Below are positions 8,691-16,079 of a stretch of 64,000 nucleotides of DNA, piece after piece (the first letter of the stretch is position 1; every line of letters begins with the position of its first letter). The stretch lies in contig JADKFS010000018.1 in the NCBI GenBank assembly GCA_016717335.1, forward strand, positions 62,001-126,000. The letters run 5' to 3'. This DNA is from Candidatus Ribeiella danica. GTDB lineage: Bacteria; Chloroflexota; Chloroflexia; Chloroflexales; Roseiflexaceae. The position numbers and the translations under genes are program-made. Under the pieces are notes generated by a model. The model worked only from the letters and a program-made list of their open reading frames with translations, searched no databases and was not told the origin of the DNA.

Positions 8691-9248
8691 GTGTTCGACC
8701 TTGCTTCCGTCCACCCTCTCATCGTCCACGCTCCGCTCGTCCTGCTGCCCATCGCGGTCCTGTTCGCAATCTTGAGCCTGGTATTCCCGAAGGCCGGCCT
8801 GCGCCTCGCGGCGATCCTGCTGCTGGCCGGCGGCGTGGCCGGCGCGGTGATGGCCACCGAGACCGGCGAGGCCGCCGAGAGCCACGCCGAGCAGGTGATG
8901 CCGGACGTCGAAGACCTGACCACGCCGGGTGTCGTGCCACAGGCGGTCGCCGAGGGGCAGCTGCTCGAGACGCACGCCAAGCTTGGCGAGCTGACCCGCA
9001 ACCTATACGGCCTGCTGCTGCTGGCCGAGTGCGCGCTGCTCGCGCTGAGCACGCCGGCGCTCGCGCGCCTGCGCCGCGGCTGGTCGCTACCCGCCCGCGT
9101 CGAGCAGTGGGGCCGCGGCATCTGGACCGCGGTGGCTATCGTCGGGATCGCGGCCGTCGTGCTGACCGGCCACTACGGCGGGGCGATGGTCTACAGCCAC
9201 GGCGTCGGAGTCCAGCAGCAGGCGCAGACGTCGTCGCGCGCGCCGTAG
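8691..9248 (+). CDS. DUF2231 family four-helix integral membrane protein
   Basis: 185 residues. The GTG start at 8691 follows a near-perfect ribosome site AGGAGG (spacing 5). The N-terminal motif HPLIVHAPLVLLPIA is the hallmark of DUF2231, whose members are small membrane proteins with paired His residues suggesting haem or metal binding. Four membrane helices are visible (about residues 8-31, 36-53, 100-122 and 142-162), with a second conserved His in the last one (VLTGHYGGAMVY). An extracytoplasmic loop rich in Glu lies between helices 2 and 3. A TATAGT hexamer at 8595 could be its -10 box, but no clear -35 was seen. The function is not established. Confidence 0.85.
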   Translation: MFDLASVHPLIVHAPLVLLPIAVLFAILSLVFPKAGLRLAAILLLAGGVAGAVMATETGEAAESHAEQVMPDVEDLTTPGVVPQAVAEGQLLETHAKLGELTRNLYGLLLLAECALLALSTPALARLRRGWSLPARVEQWGRGIWTAVAIVGIAAVVLTGHYGGAMVYSHGVGVQQQAQTSSRAP

Positions 9249-9665
9249 GGTATTTCGCGATCATCCTCCACCCTCCCCGCATGGGCGAGGGGCCTGCCGG
9301 GCGGGGGCAGCAGTTTCAGCCGAAACCGCTGCTCCCGCCTGTTTGTATCCCTGCGGCGTCAGGGCCGGAGGCAGCGTGGGCGGGCGCCGCCGCGGGCGCG
9401 CAGACCGGGAACAGAGCTACACCTGAGGAGTCGGACTCGTTACACACTTGGGCTTGCCGCGCCACTATAATCATCGTAGGCGGGCAACCAAGACTTCAAC
9501 CAACCATCACACAAATCACGCTCACCGCCCACCCCATTCTGGCCGCAGGCTCCACTGCCCGCCCCGCTCCGCAGCAACATTTGGCCGACCACAGGCGGAT
9601 GAAGCTCCTACGCGCGCGGCCCTGCCGCCCAGCTTGGGGCAAGCGGTGTCCTGAGGAGGCAACCC
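9249..9665. other. Intergenic region with an imperfect hairpin; no gene seen
   Basis: It holds C-rich REP-like sequence at 9270-9300 and an imperfect hairpin at 9303-9338 (GCAGCAGTTTC / GAAACCGCTGC). A TATAAT hexamer at 9466-9471 could be a -10 box for the small gene at 9666. The best -35 at proper spacing is poor. Confidence 0.5.
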
Positions 9666-9842
9666 ATGAGCTTGAGCAATATGACCACCCATCCCGCGAG
9701 GTCGTGGGATAAGCTGGGCCTTCAGCTGCTGCTGATCGCCGTTCTGCTGCTGGCGCTGATCGGCTCGTTCGCGCTCGCGGCGCGCACCCCGTGGACGCTC
9801 GATCAGCCGGCGGGCGAGCCGGCCTGGATGATCCAGCCGTAG
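9666..9842 (+). CDS. Small single-span membrane protein, 58 residues
   Basis: The ORF starts at ATG 9666 and stops at 9840-9842. It is preceded by GAGGAGG with a spacing of 6-7 bases, among the best ribosome sites in the window. The sequence begins MSLSNMTTHPARSWDKL. One long hydrophobic helix follows (LGLQLLLIAVLLLALIGSF, about residues 17-38), and the C-terminus is a short extracytoplasmic tail (WTLDQPAGEPAWMIQP). No family is recognised. Being under 60 codons, it would be missed by many gene callers. It stands alone on the + strand between DUF2231 and a repeat-rich stretch, so its partner is unknown. Confidence 0.65.
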   Translation: MSLSNMTTHPARSWDKLGLQLLLIAVLLLALIGSFALAARTPWTLDQPAGEPAWMIQP

Positions 9843-9887
9843 GCAGACTCTATCCGCTGCGCCCCCAGCCTCTCCCACAACACGACC

Positions 9888-9914
9888 GTAGGGGCGTTCA
9901 ATTGAACGCCCCAC
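9888..9914. repeat. Palindrome of the GTAGGGGCGTTCAA family
   Basis: Near-perfect 27-bp palindrome centred on AATT. Related copies are at 16029-16052 and 56359-56386, and the same layout with a GCGCGAT core lies in the MITE-like elements at 23018 and 36459. Confidence 0.85.
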
Positions 9915-9985
9915 CCTTCCCTTCTTCCGGGGCGCTGCGCCCCCGGCCCCCCTCCGGCAAATGATACCTGTGGCATATCCGATAT

Positions 9986-10065
9986 TGGTGGCGCATGCCC
10001 AGCACCATACCTGCGAGGCCAGTTGCCTCCCGGCGCGTCTGGATTCCGCCAGGCATGCGCCACCA
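9986..10065. repeat. Dispersed 80-bp inverted-end repeat, copy A
   Basis: Ends TGGTGGCGCATGCC and GGCATGCGCCACCA are exact inverted complements around a conserved interior. The interior keeps a fixed 50-bp spacing between GCATGCCCA and the TGGATTC block in all three copies (A, B at 13107, C at 15905). C-rich CTCCGGCAAA-type sequence precedes it and G-rich sequence follows. Confidence 0.8.
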
Positions 10066-10122
10066 GGCTTGTCGTCGAGGTGGCATTTTTTGCAGGGGGT
10101 CTGGGGGCGGGCCTCCGCCCCC

Positions 10123-10388
10123 AGCGGGGGGTGTGGGGGGCGGAGCCCGCCCACGAACACACGCACGCGGTCGGTGCGACTCGGCTCGGGATATGGGGCG
10201 TACCCCCCGCCAGGTCGCCTGGGCGAGCAGAGCAGCGGGGGGTGTGGGGGGCGGAGCCCGCCCACGAACACACGCACGCTGTCGGTGCGACTCGGCTCGG
10301 GATATGGGGCGTACCCCCCGCCAGGTCGCCTGGGCGAGCAGAGCAGCGGGGGGTGTGGGGGGCGGAGCCCGCCCACGAACACACGCGC
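10123..10388. repeat. 111-bp direct tandem repeat, 2.4 copies
   Basis: Units begin with AGCGGGGGGTGTGGGG at 10123, 10234 and 10345 (spacing exactly 111). The first two are nearly identical and the third is partial, ending about 20 bp before the mrfA promoter. Each unit carries a short inverted repeat (GGGCGGAGCCCGCC). No coding role is apparent. Confidence 0.9.
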
Positions 10389-10405
10389 GACACGCGCATC
10401 CGTGC

Positions 10406-10411
10406 TACAAT
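10406..10411 (+). promoter_or_regulatory. Candidate -10 box of mrfA (leaderless arrangement)
   Basis: TACAAT ends 7 bp before the ATG at 10419, so a transcript starting at the usual distance would begin at or next to the start codon. No ribosome site is visible. No good -35 was found. Confidence 0.45.
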
Positions 10412-10418
10412 AGGCGCC

Positions 10419-12989
10419 ATGACCGTCGACTTCGCCGACATGCTGCGCCGCATGCCGGGCTACGCCCACCAGATCGCCCACGTCCAGCCGCTGCAGCCGC
10501 GCGTGGCCCGCTTCGCCGCGCCCGGCGTGCCGATCGATGACCGGATCGCCGCGACGCTCGCATCGCGCGGGATCGAGCAGCTCTACGCCCACCAGGCCGC
10601 CGCGCTCGACGCGGTCCGCTCGGGCGAGCACCTGGGCGTCGTCACGGCCACCGCCAGCGGGAAGACGCTGTGCTACCAGGTCCCCGCGCTCGAGGCCGCG
10701 CTGGCCGACCCCGCCAGCCGCTCGCTGTTCCTGTTCCCGACCAAGGCGCTGGCCCACGACCAGCTGCGCGCCCTGCACCTCCTGGCCGACCCGCTGGGCG
10801 TCCGCGTCGCCACGCTCGACGGCGACACGCCGCACGCCCAGCGCGACGGGGTGCGCGCAAACGCGCAGATCATCCTCTCGAACCCCGACATGCTGCACCG
10901 CACCATGCTGCCCGACCACCGGCGCTGGGCGGCGCTGCTGGCGCGCCTGCGCTACGTGGTGCTCGACGAGTCGCACATCTACCGCGGCGTGTTCGGCACG
11001 CACGTGGCCCTGATCGTCCGCCGGCTGCGGCGGCTGTGCGCCCACTACGGCGCCGCGCCGCAGTTCATCTGCTGCTCGGCCACCAGCGCCAACCCGCGCG
11101 AGCATATCGAGGCGCTGATCGGCGCGCCGGTCGCGCTGGTCGACGAGGACGGCGCGCCGCAGGGCTCGCGCGCGTTCGTGCTGTGGAACCCGCCGCTTCT
11201 TGACGATAAGCGAAAGACGAAAGACGATCGCTCGTCGTCGCGGTCCCTTGCTCGCCCTTCGCCCGAGAGCGGGCGCCGCAGAAGCACCAACATCGAGACC
11301 GCCAGCCTGCTCGCGACGCTGGTGCGCGCCGATGTGAAGACGCTGGCGTTCACGCGCACGCGGCGCGGGGCCGAGCTGGTGCTGCGCTACACGCGCGAGG
11401 CGCTCGAGAACGTCAGCCCCGCGCTGGCCAAGCGCGTGGCGTCCTACCGCGCCGGCTACACCCCCGAGGAGCGCCGCCGGATCGAGATCGAGTTCATGCG
11501 CGGCGATCTGCTCGGCCTGGTCAGCACCAACGCGCTGGAGCTGGGCGTCGACATCGGCGGCGTCGACGCCGTGCTGATCGGCGGGTTCCCCGGCACAGTC
11601 GCCAGCGCGTGGCAGCAGGCCGGCCGCGGCGGCCGCAGCCAGGGCCACAGCCTGGCCGTGATGGTCGCGCAGGACGACCCGCTCGACCAGTTCTACATGC
11701 GCCACCCCGATCAGTTCTTCGCGCGGCCGCACGAGCACGCCCGCGTCGCGCTCGAGAACCCCTTCATCCTGACCGAGCAGCTGCGCTGCGCGGCGGCCGA
11801 GCTGCCGCTGCACGACGCCGACGAGCTCTGGTTCGGGCCGACCTACGGCGCGCTGCGCGACTGGCTGCTGCGCCACGGCGACCTCGCGGCCGACGACGAC
11901 CGGCTGGCCGCCACAGCGGGCCGCCACCCCGCCGCGCAGGTCAACATCCGCAGCGCCGACGGCGACCCGGTGGCCCTGCGCGACGCCGAGAGCGGCCGGA
12001 CGATCGAGCAGATCAGCGCCACCCGCGCGCCGTTCGAGGTCTACCCCGGCGCGATCTACCTGCACCAGGGCGACTCCTACCTGGTCGGCGCGCTGCAGCC
12101 GCGCTACGCCGAGGCGCGCCGCACCCAGGCCGACTACTACACCCAGCCGCGCGACGAGACCAGCATCAAGATCGAGCGGGTCCAGCAGGAGCGCCAGCTC
12201 GGCCCGGCCAAGCTGTGCCTGGGCGTCGTCCAGGTCACGCGCCAGGTGATCGGCTACCGGCGCAAGCAGCACTACAGCGAGTCGGTGCTCAGCGAGCACG
12301 ACCTGACCCTGCCGCCGCAGACCTTCCGCACGATCGCGGTGTGGTGGACCGTGCCGGACGAGCTGTGCCGCAAGGTCGAGACCGTCTGCGGGGAGGTCGT
12401 CGACGCGCTGCACGCGATGGAGCACGCCTGCATCGGGCTGCTGCCGCTGTTCGCCCAGTGCGACCGGGCGGACATCGGCGGGCTGTCGCAGGACGCGCAC
12501 CCCGGCACCGGCGCTGCCACGATCTTCGTGTACGACGGCGTGCCCGGCGGGGTCGGCATCGCGCAGATCGGCTACGAGCAGGCCGAGGGCTGGTGGACGC
12601 AGACCCGCGCGCTGCTGAGCGACTGCCCGTGCCCCGAGGGCTGCCCGGCCTGCATCCAGTCGCCCAAGTGCGGCAACGGCAACCAGCACCTCTCGAAGGC
12701 CGGCGCCGCGGCGCTGGCGGCGCTGCTGCTCGGCCAGCCGCTGCCGGAGCCGAGCACGCTGCCCTCGCGCGCGGGGGCGGCCCGCTCGCGCGCCAGCGCG
12801 ACGCCGCAGAGCCTGCTGGAAGATCTGCGCGGCCGGCTCGAGCGCGCGCGCATGACCCCGGCCGGCCCGCGCCGCGCCGCGCTGCTGATCGCGCTGCGCT
12901 ACCGCATCGCCGTCGAGCGCACCAATATCGCCGACGAGGGCCAGCGCGCCGAGCTGGGCGCGATCGAAGATGCCTCGCGCGCGCTGTAG
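10419..12989 (+). CDS. mrfA: DEAD/DEAH-box helicase with DUF1998 zinc domain (MrfA-like)
   Basis: 856 residues from ATG 10419. The open frame runs upstream through the tandem repeats, but that part has no family resemblance. Motifs of superfamily-2 helicases are in order: TATASGKTL (motif I, about residue 75), FPTKALAHDQ (Ia), LDESHIY (II, DESH type), CSATSANP (III), TNALELGVDIGG and QQAGRGGRS (V/VI). The C-terminal DUF1998 domain keeps its four-Cys signature (CPCPEGCPACIQSPKCGNGN). Bacillus MrfA (YprA) is a 3'-5' helicase needed for mitomycin-damage repair, so a DNA-repair role is likely. Between the helicase lobes an extra stretch of about 25 residues rich in Lys/Arg/Ser (261-285) is encoded by GAAAGAC heptamers, a likely in-frame insertion. 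It stands as a single gene. Confidence 0.9.
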   Translation: MTVDFADMLRRMPGYAHQIAHVQPLQPRVARFAAPGVPIDDRIAATLASRGIEQLYAHQAAALDAVRSGEHLGVVTATASGKTLCYQVPALEAALADPASRSLFLFPTKALAHDQLRALHLLADPLGVRVATLDGDTPHAQRDGVRANAQIILSNPDMLHRTMLPDHRRWAALLARLRYVVLDESHIYRGVFGTHVALIVRRLRRLCAHYGAAPQFICCSATSANPREHIEALIGAPVALVDEDGAPQGSRAFVLWNPPLLDDKRKTKDDRSSSRSLARPSPESGRRRSTNIETASLLATLVRADVKTLAFTRTRRGAELVLRYTREALENVSPALAKRVASYRAGYTPEERRRIEIEFMRGDLLGLVSTNALELGVDIGGVDAVLIGGFPGTVASAWQQAGRGGRSQGHSLAVMVAQDDPLDQFYMRHPDQFFARPHEHARVALENPFILTEQLRCAAAELPLHDADELWFGPTYGALRDWLLRHGDLAADDDRLAATAGRHPAAQVNIRSADGDPVALRDAESGRTIEQISATRAPFEVYPGAIYLHQGDSYLVGALQPRYAEARRTQADYYTQPRDETSIKIERVQQERQLGPAKLCLGVVQVTRQVIGYRRKQHYSESVLSEHDLTLPPQTFRTIAVWWTVPDELCRKVETVCGEVVDALHAMEHACIGLLPLFAQCDRADIGGLSQDAHPGTGAATIFVYDGVPGGVGIAQIGYEQAEGWWTQTRALLSDCPCPEGCPACIQSPKCGNGNQHLSKAGAAALAALLLGQPLPEPSTLPSRAGAARSRASATPQSLLEDLRGRLERARMTPAGPRRAALLIALRYRIAVERTNIADEGQRAELGAIEDASRAL
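11202..11275. repeat. In-frame heptamer-repeat insertion inside mrfA
   Basis: GCGAAAGACGAAAGACGAT is followed by partly complementary CGCTCGTCGTCG. The segment is in frame and encodes KRKTKDDRSSSRS-type low complexity between the two helicase lobes. It is the weakest example of the heptamer family. Confidence 0.6.
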
Positions 12990-13399
12990 CTCTAGACGAG
13001 GGGCTGCGCGCCCCCATGCCCCCCGGCACCCAGCGGGTACCCGGGGAACCCACGCCGGTTCCCCCAGTCCCCCTCCGGCAAAGAACGCGATCTCAGCCGC
13101 TATGATTGTGGCGCATGCCCAATACCATTCCTGCGGGGTGCGTTACATCCCAGCGCGTGTGGATTCAGCTGGGCATGCACCACCGGTGCTGCGGACGAGG
13201 CCGCTTTCTTTCGGGGTCCAGGGGCGTAGCCCCGGGAGGGGGGCGGCGGGGGTGGCGGCCCACCCCCGCCGGCGTGGACACGCGGGAGCGTGATGGCAAC
13301 GCCACCCATAAGCCTATCCAAAACCTGTAACGACTCGACACCCACCTGATACTGTATACTGACGGTAGCAACAAGAATCACCACAGAAAGATCACAGAC
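12990..13399. other. Repeat-rich intergenic region before msrA; no gene seen
   Basis: It holds C-rich sequence with GGGGAACC/GGTTCCCC-type inverted repeats (about 13020-13075), copy B of the 80-bp repeat, and a CCCCGGG/GGCGGCGG G-rich stretch at 13215-13270. A TATACT hexamer at 13355-13360, 40 bp before msrA, is a possible -10. Confidence 0.6.
13107..13185. repeat. Dispersed 80-bp inverted-end repeat, copy B
   Basis: Colinear with copy A without gaps, roughly three quarters identical by eye. It is bounded by GTGGCGCATGCCCA and TGGGCATGCACCAC. Confidence 0.8.
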
Positions 13400-13948
13400 A
13401 TGGAAAACACACATTCGAAAGAGATCGCCACGCTTGCCGGCGGCTGCTTCTGGTGCCTGGAGGCCGTCTTCGACAACCTGAAGGGCGTCGAGGACGTGGT
13501 CTCCGGCTACGCCGGCGGCAGCGTGGCCAACCCGACCTACCGCGAGGTCTGCGACGGGACGACCGGCCACGCCGAGGTGGTCCAGATCGCGTTCGACCCG
13601 GCGGTGGTCTCGTTCCGCGAGCTGCTGGAGGTGTTCTTCACCATCCACGACCCGACCACGCTGAATCGCCAGGGCGCCGACGTGGGCACGCAGTACCGCT
13701 CGGCGATCTTCTACCACACGCCCGAGCAGCGCGAGGTCGCCGGGCAGGTGATCGCGCATCTGGAGGCCGAGCGCGTCTGGAGCCGGCCGATCGTGACCGA
13801 GGTCACGCCGATCAAGACGTTCTACCCGGCCGAGAACTACCACCAGGAGTACTTCGAGCGCAACAGGCTGCAGCCCTACTGCCAGGCCGTGGTCGCCCCG
13901 AAGGTCGCCAAGTTCCGCAAGCACTACCTCGACCGCCTCAAGAAGTAG
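13400..13948 (+). CDS. msrA: Peptide-methionine (S)-S-oxide reductase MsrA
   Basis: 182 residues, typical for single-domain MsrA. The catalytic motif AGGCFWCLEAVF places the nucleophilic Cys at residue 16. The substrate-binding region YRSAIFYHTPEQ and the acid motif NYHQEYFERN are present. A second Cys near residue 167 (LQPYCQAVV) is a candidate resolving Cys, regenerated by thioredoxin. The enzyme reduces S-epimers of methionine sulfoxide in oxidised proteins in the cytoplasm. It stands alone, with a repeat region upstream and a 20-bp hairpin about 60 bp downstream. The start at 13400 fits the family N-terminus (KEIATLAGGCFW). Confidence 0.96.
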   Translation: MENTHSKEIATLAGGCFWCLEAVFDNLKGVEDVVSGYAGGSVANPTYREVCDGTTGHAEVVQIAFDPAVVSFRELLEVFFTIHDPTTLNRQGADVGTQYRSAIFYHTPEQREVAGQVIAHLEAERVWSRPIVTEVTPIKTFYPAENYHQEYFERNRLQPYCQAVVAPKVAKFRKHYLDRLKK

Positions 13949-13971
13949 CTTCGGTTGGCCCTCACCCCCTG

Positions 13972-14053
13972 CCCCTCTCCCGTAGCCACGGGAGAGGGGC
14001 GATTCTTGCTGGTCTCGGGGTTTCGGCGGAGCTGAAACCCCGAGACCAGCAAG
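13972..14053. repeat. Composite REP: C-rich hairpin plus 20-bp perfect hairpin
   Basis: An 11-bp stem CCCCTCTCCCG/CGGGAGAGGGG with a 6-nt loop spans 13972-13999. A perfect 20-bp stem follows (arms 14005-14024 and 14034-14053, 9-nt loop). Same architecture as the elements at 20103 and 49285. It may also terminate msrA, although no T-run follows. Confidence 0.85.
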
Positions 14054-14268
14054 TGTTCACCCCCGCACCTGGCAGGGGCGGGGGCACGGGGTGGGGCGAT
14101 CGATACAGCGCATCAGCGCCCCATGATTGCGATTCGTTTCCTCACCGTTATGAAATATTACCGCATGTCGTCGAATGTTGCCGTACGCTTGCGGTACGCA
14201 GAACCGCTCGCACGCGCACGCCGGTCGCACCGGCGCGCGTCGCCGATTGCTCTAAGGGAGACGCTGAG
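14054..14268. other. Region upstream of the acyltransferase; no gene seen
   Basis: It continues the composite repeat (CACCTGGCAGGGGCGGGGGC) to about 14095. A small inverted repeat GCGTACCGCAAGCGTACGGC-like follows at about 14185-14200, within an AT-richer stretch that could contain the promoter. No convincing -35/-10 pair was found. Confidence 0.4.
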
Positions 14269-15735
14269 ATGCCCAGCAGAAACAAGCCCCTCTCGCCGGT
14301 CGACAGCGCCTGGCTGCACATGGACGACCCGACCAACCTGATGATGGTCACCGGCATCGCGCTGCTCGACGGCCCGGTCGACTACGATCGGTATCGGCGA
14401 ACGCTGGAGGCGCGGCTGCTGCCCCTCGACCGCTTCACGATGCGGGTGGTCGACGACCACCGGCTGCTGAGCGGCCCGCACTGGGAGCCCGACCGGCACT
14501 TCGACCTGGACGCGCACATCCACCGGGTCGCGCTGCCCGCGCCCGGCGACATGGCCGCGCTGCAAAACTTCCTCAGCGACCTGGCCAGCACCCCGCTCGA
14601 CTTCTCCAAGCCGCTCTGGCAGATCCACCTGGTCGAAAACGTGCTGGGCGGCTCGGCCATGGTCCTGCGCTTCCACCACTGCATCGGCGACGGCACGGCC
14701 ATGAACGCGGTGATGTACCGGCTGATGGACACCACGCCCGGCGCGCCGGTCGCGCGGGCCGACCTGAGCGCGGGGCACGCCGACAAGGAGCAGGAGAGCC
14801 ACGGCTGGAACCCGCTGGACGCGCTGCTCAAGCCGGTCAGGTCGGCGCTGGAGATGTCGCGCAAGGTCGCCGACACGGTGCTCGACGAGGGGATCGAGAT
14901 GCTGCTGCACCCGGAGCACCTGCGCGACCTGACCAGCGCGGCCGGCACGGGCGCGGCGACGCTGAGCAACGCGCTGATGATGACGCCCGACCCGGCCACG
15001 CCGCTCAAGGGCAAGCTGGGCGTGCAGAAGCACGTGGCCTGGTCGAGCCGCGTGTCGCTGGAGGATGTCCGGCGGATCGGCCGGCAGGCCGACGCCAAGG
15101 TCAACGACGTGCTGCTGGCCGCGGTGGCGGGGGCGCTGCGCGGCTACCTGATCGGCCGCGAGACCGATGTCTACAACCTGGAGGTGCGCGCGGTGGTTCC
15201 GGTCGACCTGCGGCCGCCCGAGCGCGCGCTCAACCTCGGCAACGAGTTCGGGCTGATCTTCCTGGCGCTGCCGCTCGGCATCGCCGACCCGATCGCGCGA
15301 ATGGCCGAGGTCAAGCAGCGCATGGACGCGCTCAAGCGCTCGCCCGAGGCGGTGATCATGTTCGGCCTGCTGAACGTGTTCGGCGTAACCCCCACGCAGG
15401 TCGAGGAGCCGGTGGTCAACCTGTTCGGCTCGAAGGCGACCGCCGTGATGACCAACGTGGCCGGCCCGCGCGACGCGCTGTACATCGCCGGCAACCGGAT
15501 CTCGAACATGATGTTCTGGGTGCCGCAGGCCGGCCGGCTCGGCATGGGCGTCAGCATCATGAGCTACAACGGCGGCGTCACGCTGGGCGTGATCACCGAC
15601 GCCGGCCTGGTGCCGGACCCGCAGGCGATCACGGCGCGCTTCGAGCAGGAGTTCGCGGAGATGCTGGCCAGCGTCGAGGCGCGCCCGGTCGATCCGGGCA
15701 TCGCCGTTGCGCCGGGCGTCTCGGTCACGCTGTAG
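14269..15735 (+). CDS. Wax ester synthase / diacylglycerol acyltransferase (WS/DGAT)
   Basis: 488 residues, close to the 450-480 usual for bacterial WS/DGAT. The start at 14269 follows AAGGGAGA and gives the family N-terminus (PLSPVDSAWLHMDDPTNLM). The catalytic HHxxxDG motif is present as FHHCIGDG (His 136-137, Asp 141). The family's later conserved blocks also occur: KVNDVLLAAVAGALRGYL and the VTNVAGPRDALYIAG-type segment. The enzyme condenses acyl-CoA with a fatty alcohol or diacylglycerol, producing storage wax esters or triacylglycerol at the membrane face. It appears monocistronic. Whether wax esters or triglycerides are made cannot be told from sequence. Confidence 0.93.
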   Translation: MPSRNKPLSPVDSAWLHMDDPTNLMMVTGIALLDGPVDYDRYRRTLEARLLPLDRFTMRVVDDHRLLSGPHWEPDRHFDLDAHIHRVALPAPGDMAALQNFLSDLASTPLDFSKPLWQIHLVENVLGGSAMVLRFHHCIGDGTAMNAVMYRLMDTTPGAPVARADLSAGHADKEQESHGWNPLDALLKPVRSALEMSRKVADTVLDEGIEMLLHPEHLRDLTSAAGTGAATLSNALMMTPDPATPLKGKLGVQKHVAWSSRVSLEDVRRIGRQADAKVNDVLLAAVAGALRGYLIGRETDVYNLEVRAVVPVDLRPPERALNLGNEFGLIFLALPLGIADPIARMAEVKQRMDALKRSPEAVIMFGLLNVFGVTPTQVEEPVVNLFGSKATAVMTNVAGPRDALYIAGNRISNMMFWVPQAGRLGMGVSIMSYNGGVTLGVITDAGLVPDPQAITARFEQEFAEMLASVEARPVDPGIAVAPGVSVTL

Positions 15736-15904
15736 TATCTGGGCGCCGCCCCCGCACCCCGCTGGGGCGGCGCTGCCCTCAACCTCTGCATGTTCTCCCA
15801 CATTCAAGGTGCATGTTTACGCGGGCGGCGCTGCCCCCGCACCCCCGCTGGGGGCGGAGCCCGCCCCCAGACCCCCTGCAAATGACGCCCTCGCGCGTGC
15901 AAGC

Positions 15905-15981
15905 ATTGTGGCCCATGCCCAGCAATATTCCTGCGGTGCGGGTTGCCTCCCGCCGCGCCTGGATCAACCGTGCATGCCCGT
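15905..15981. repeat. Dispersed 80-bp inverted-end repeat, copy C
   Basis: Same 50-bp internal spacing as copies A and B (GGCCCATGCCCA to TGGATCA). The right end is more diverged (TGCATGCCC). Confidence 0.72.
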
Positions 15982-16028
15982 CCCGTCTACGTGGGTGCAG
16001 GGCCGCGCAGATCCCCGACACACCAGCC

Positions 16029-16052
16029 GTAGGGGCGTTCGATGAACGCCCC
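16029..16052. repeat. GTAGGGGCGTTC palindrome, slightly degenerate
   Basis: GTAGGGGCGTTCGATGAACGCCCC; see the perfect copy at 56359. It lies 28 bp downstream of the stop of the minus-strand exporter gene and may serve at its 3' end. Confidence 0.8.
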
Positions 16053-16079
16053 CTCAGAGACGTCAGGGCGCGCAGATCC

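Larger units (their letters stand above)
15736..16079. other. Convergent intergenic region, repeats only
   Basis: It lies between the acyltransferase (+) and the ABC exporter (-). It holds a GCCGCCCC/GGGGCGGC hairpin at about 15745-15775, a second GC-rich inverted repeat at 15823-15870, copy C of the 80-bp repeat and the 16029 palindrome. No gene is seen. Confidence 0.7.

Noticed and set aside
10123..10388. Possible CRISPR array
   Set aside because: Units are 111 bp and adjacent, with no spacers, only 2.4 copies and no cas genes in the window.
9522..12689. 1055-codon open frame antisense to mrfA
   Set aside because: It mirrors the codon phase of mrfA, is low complexity (Ala/Arg/Gly/Leu) and runs through the tandem repeats. 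A consequence of GC-rich third positions.
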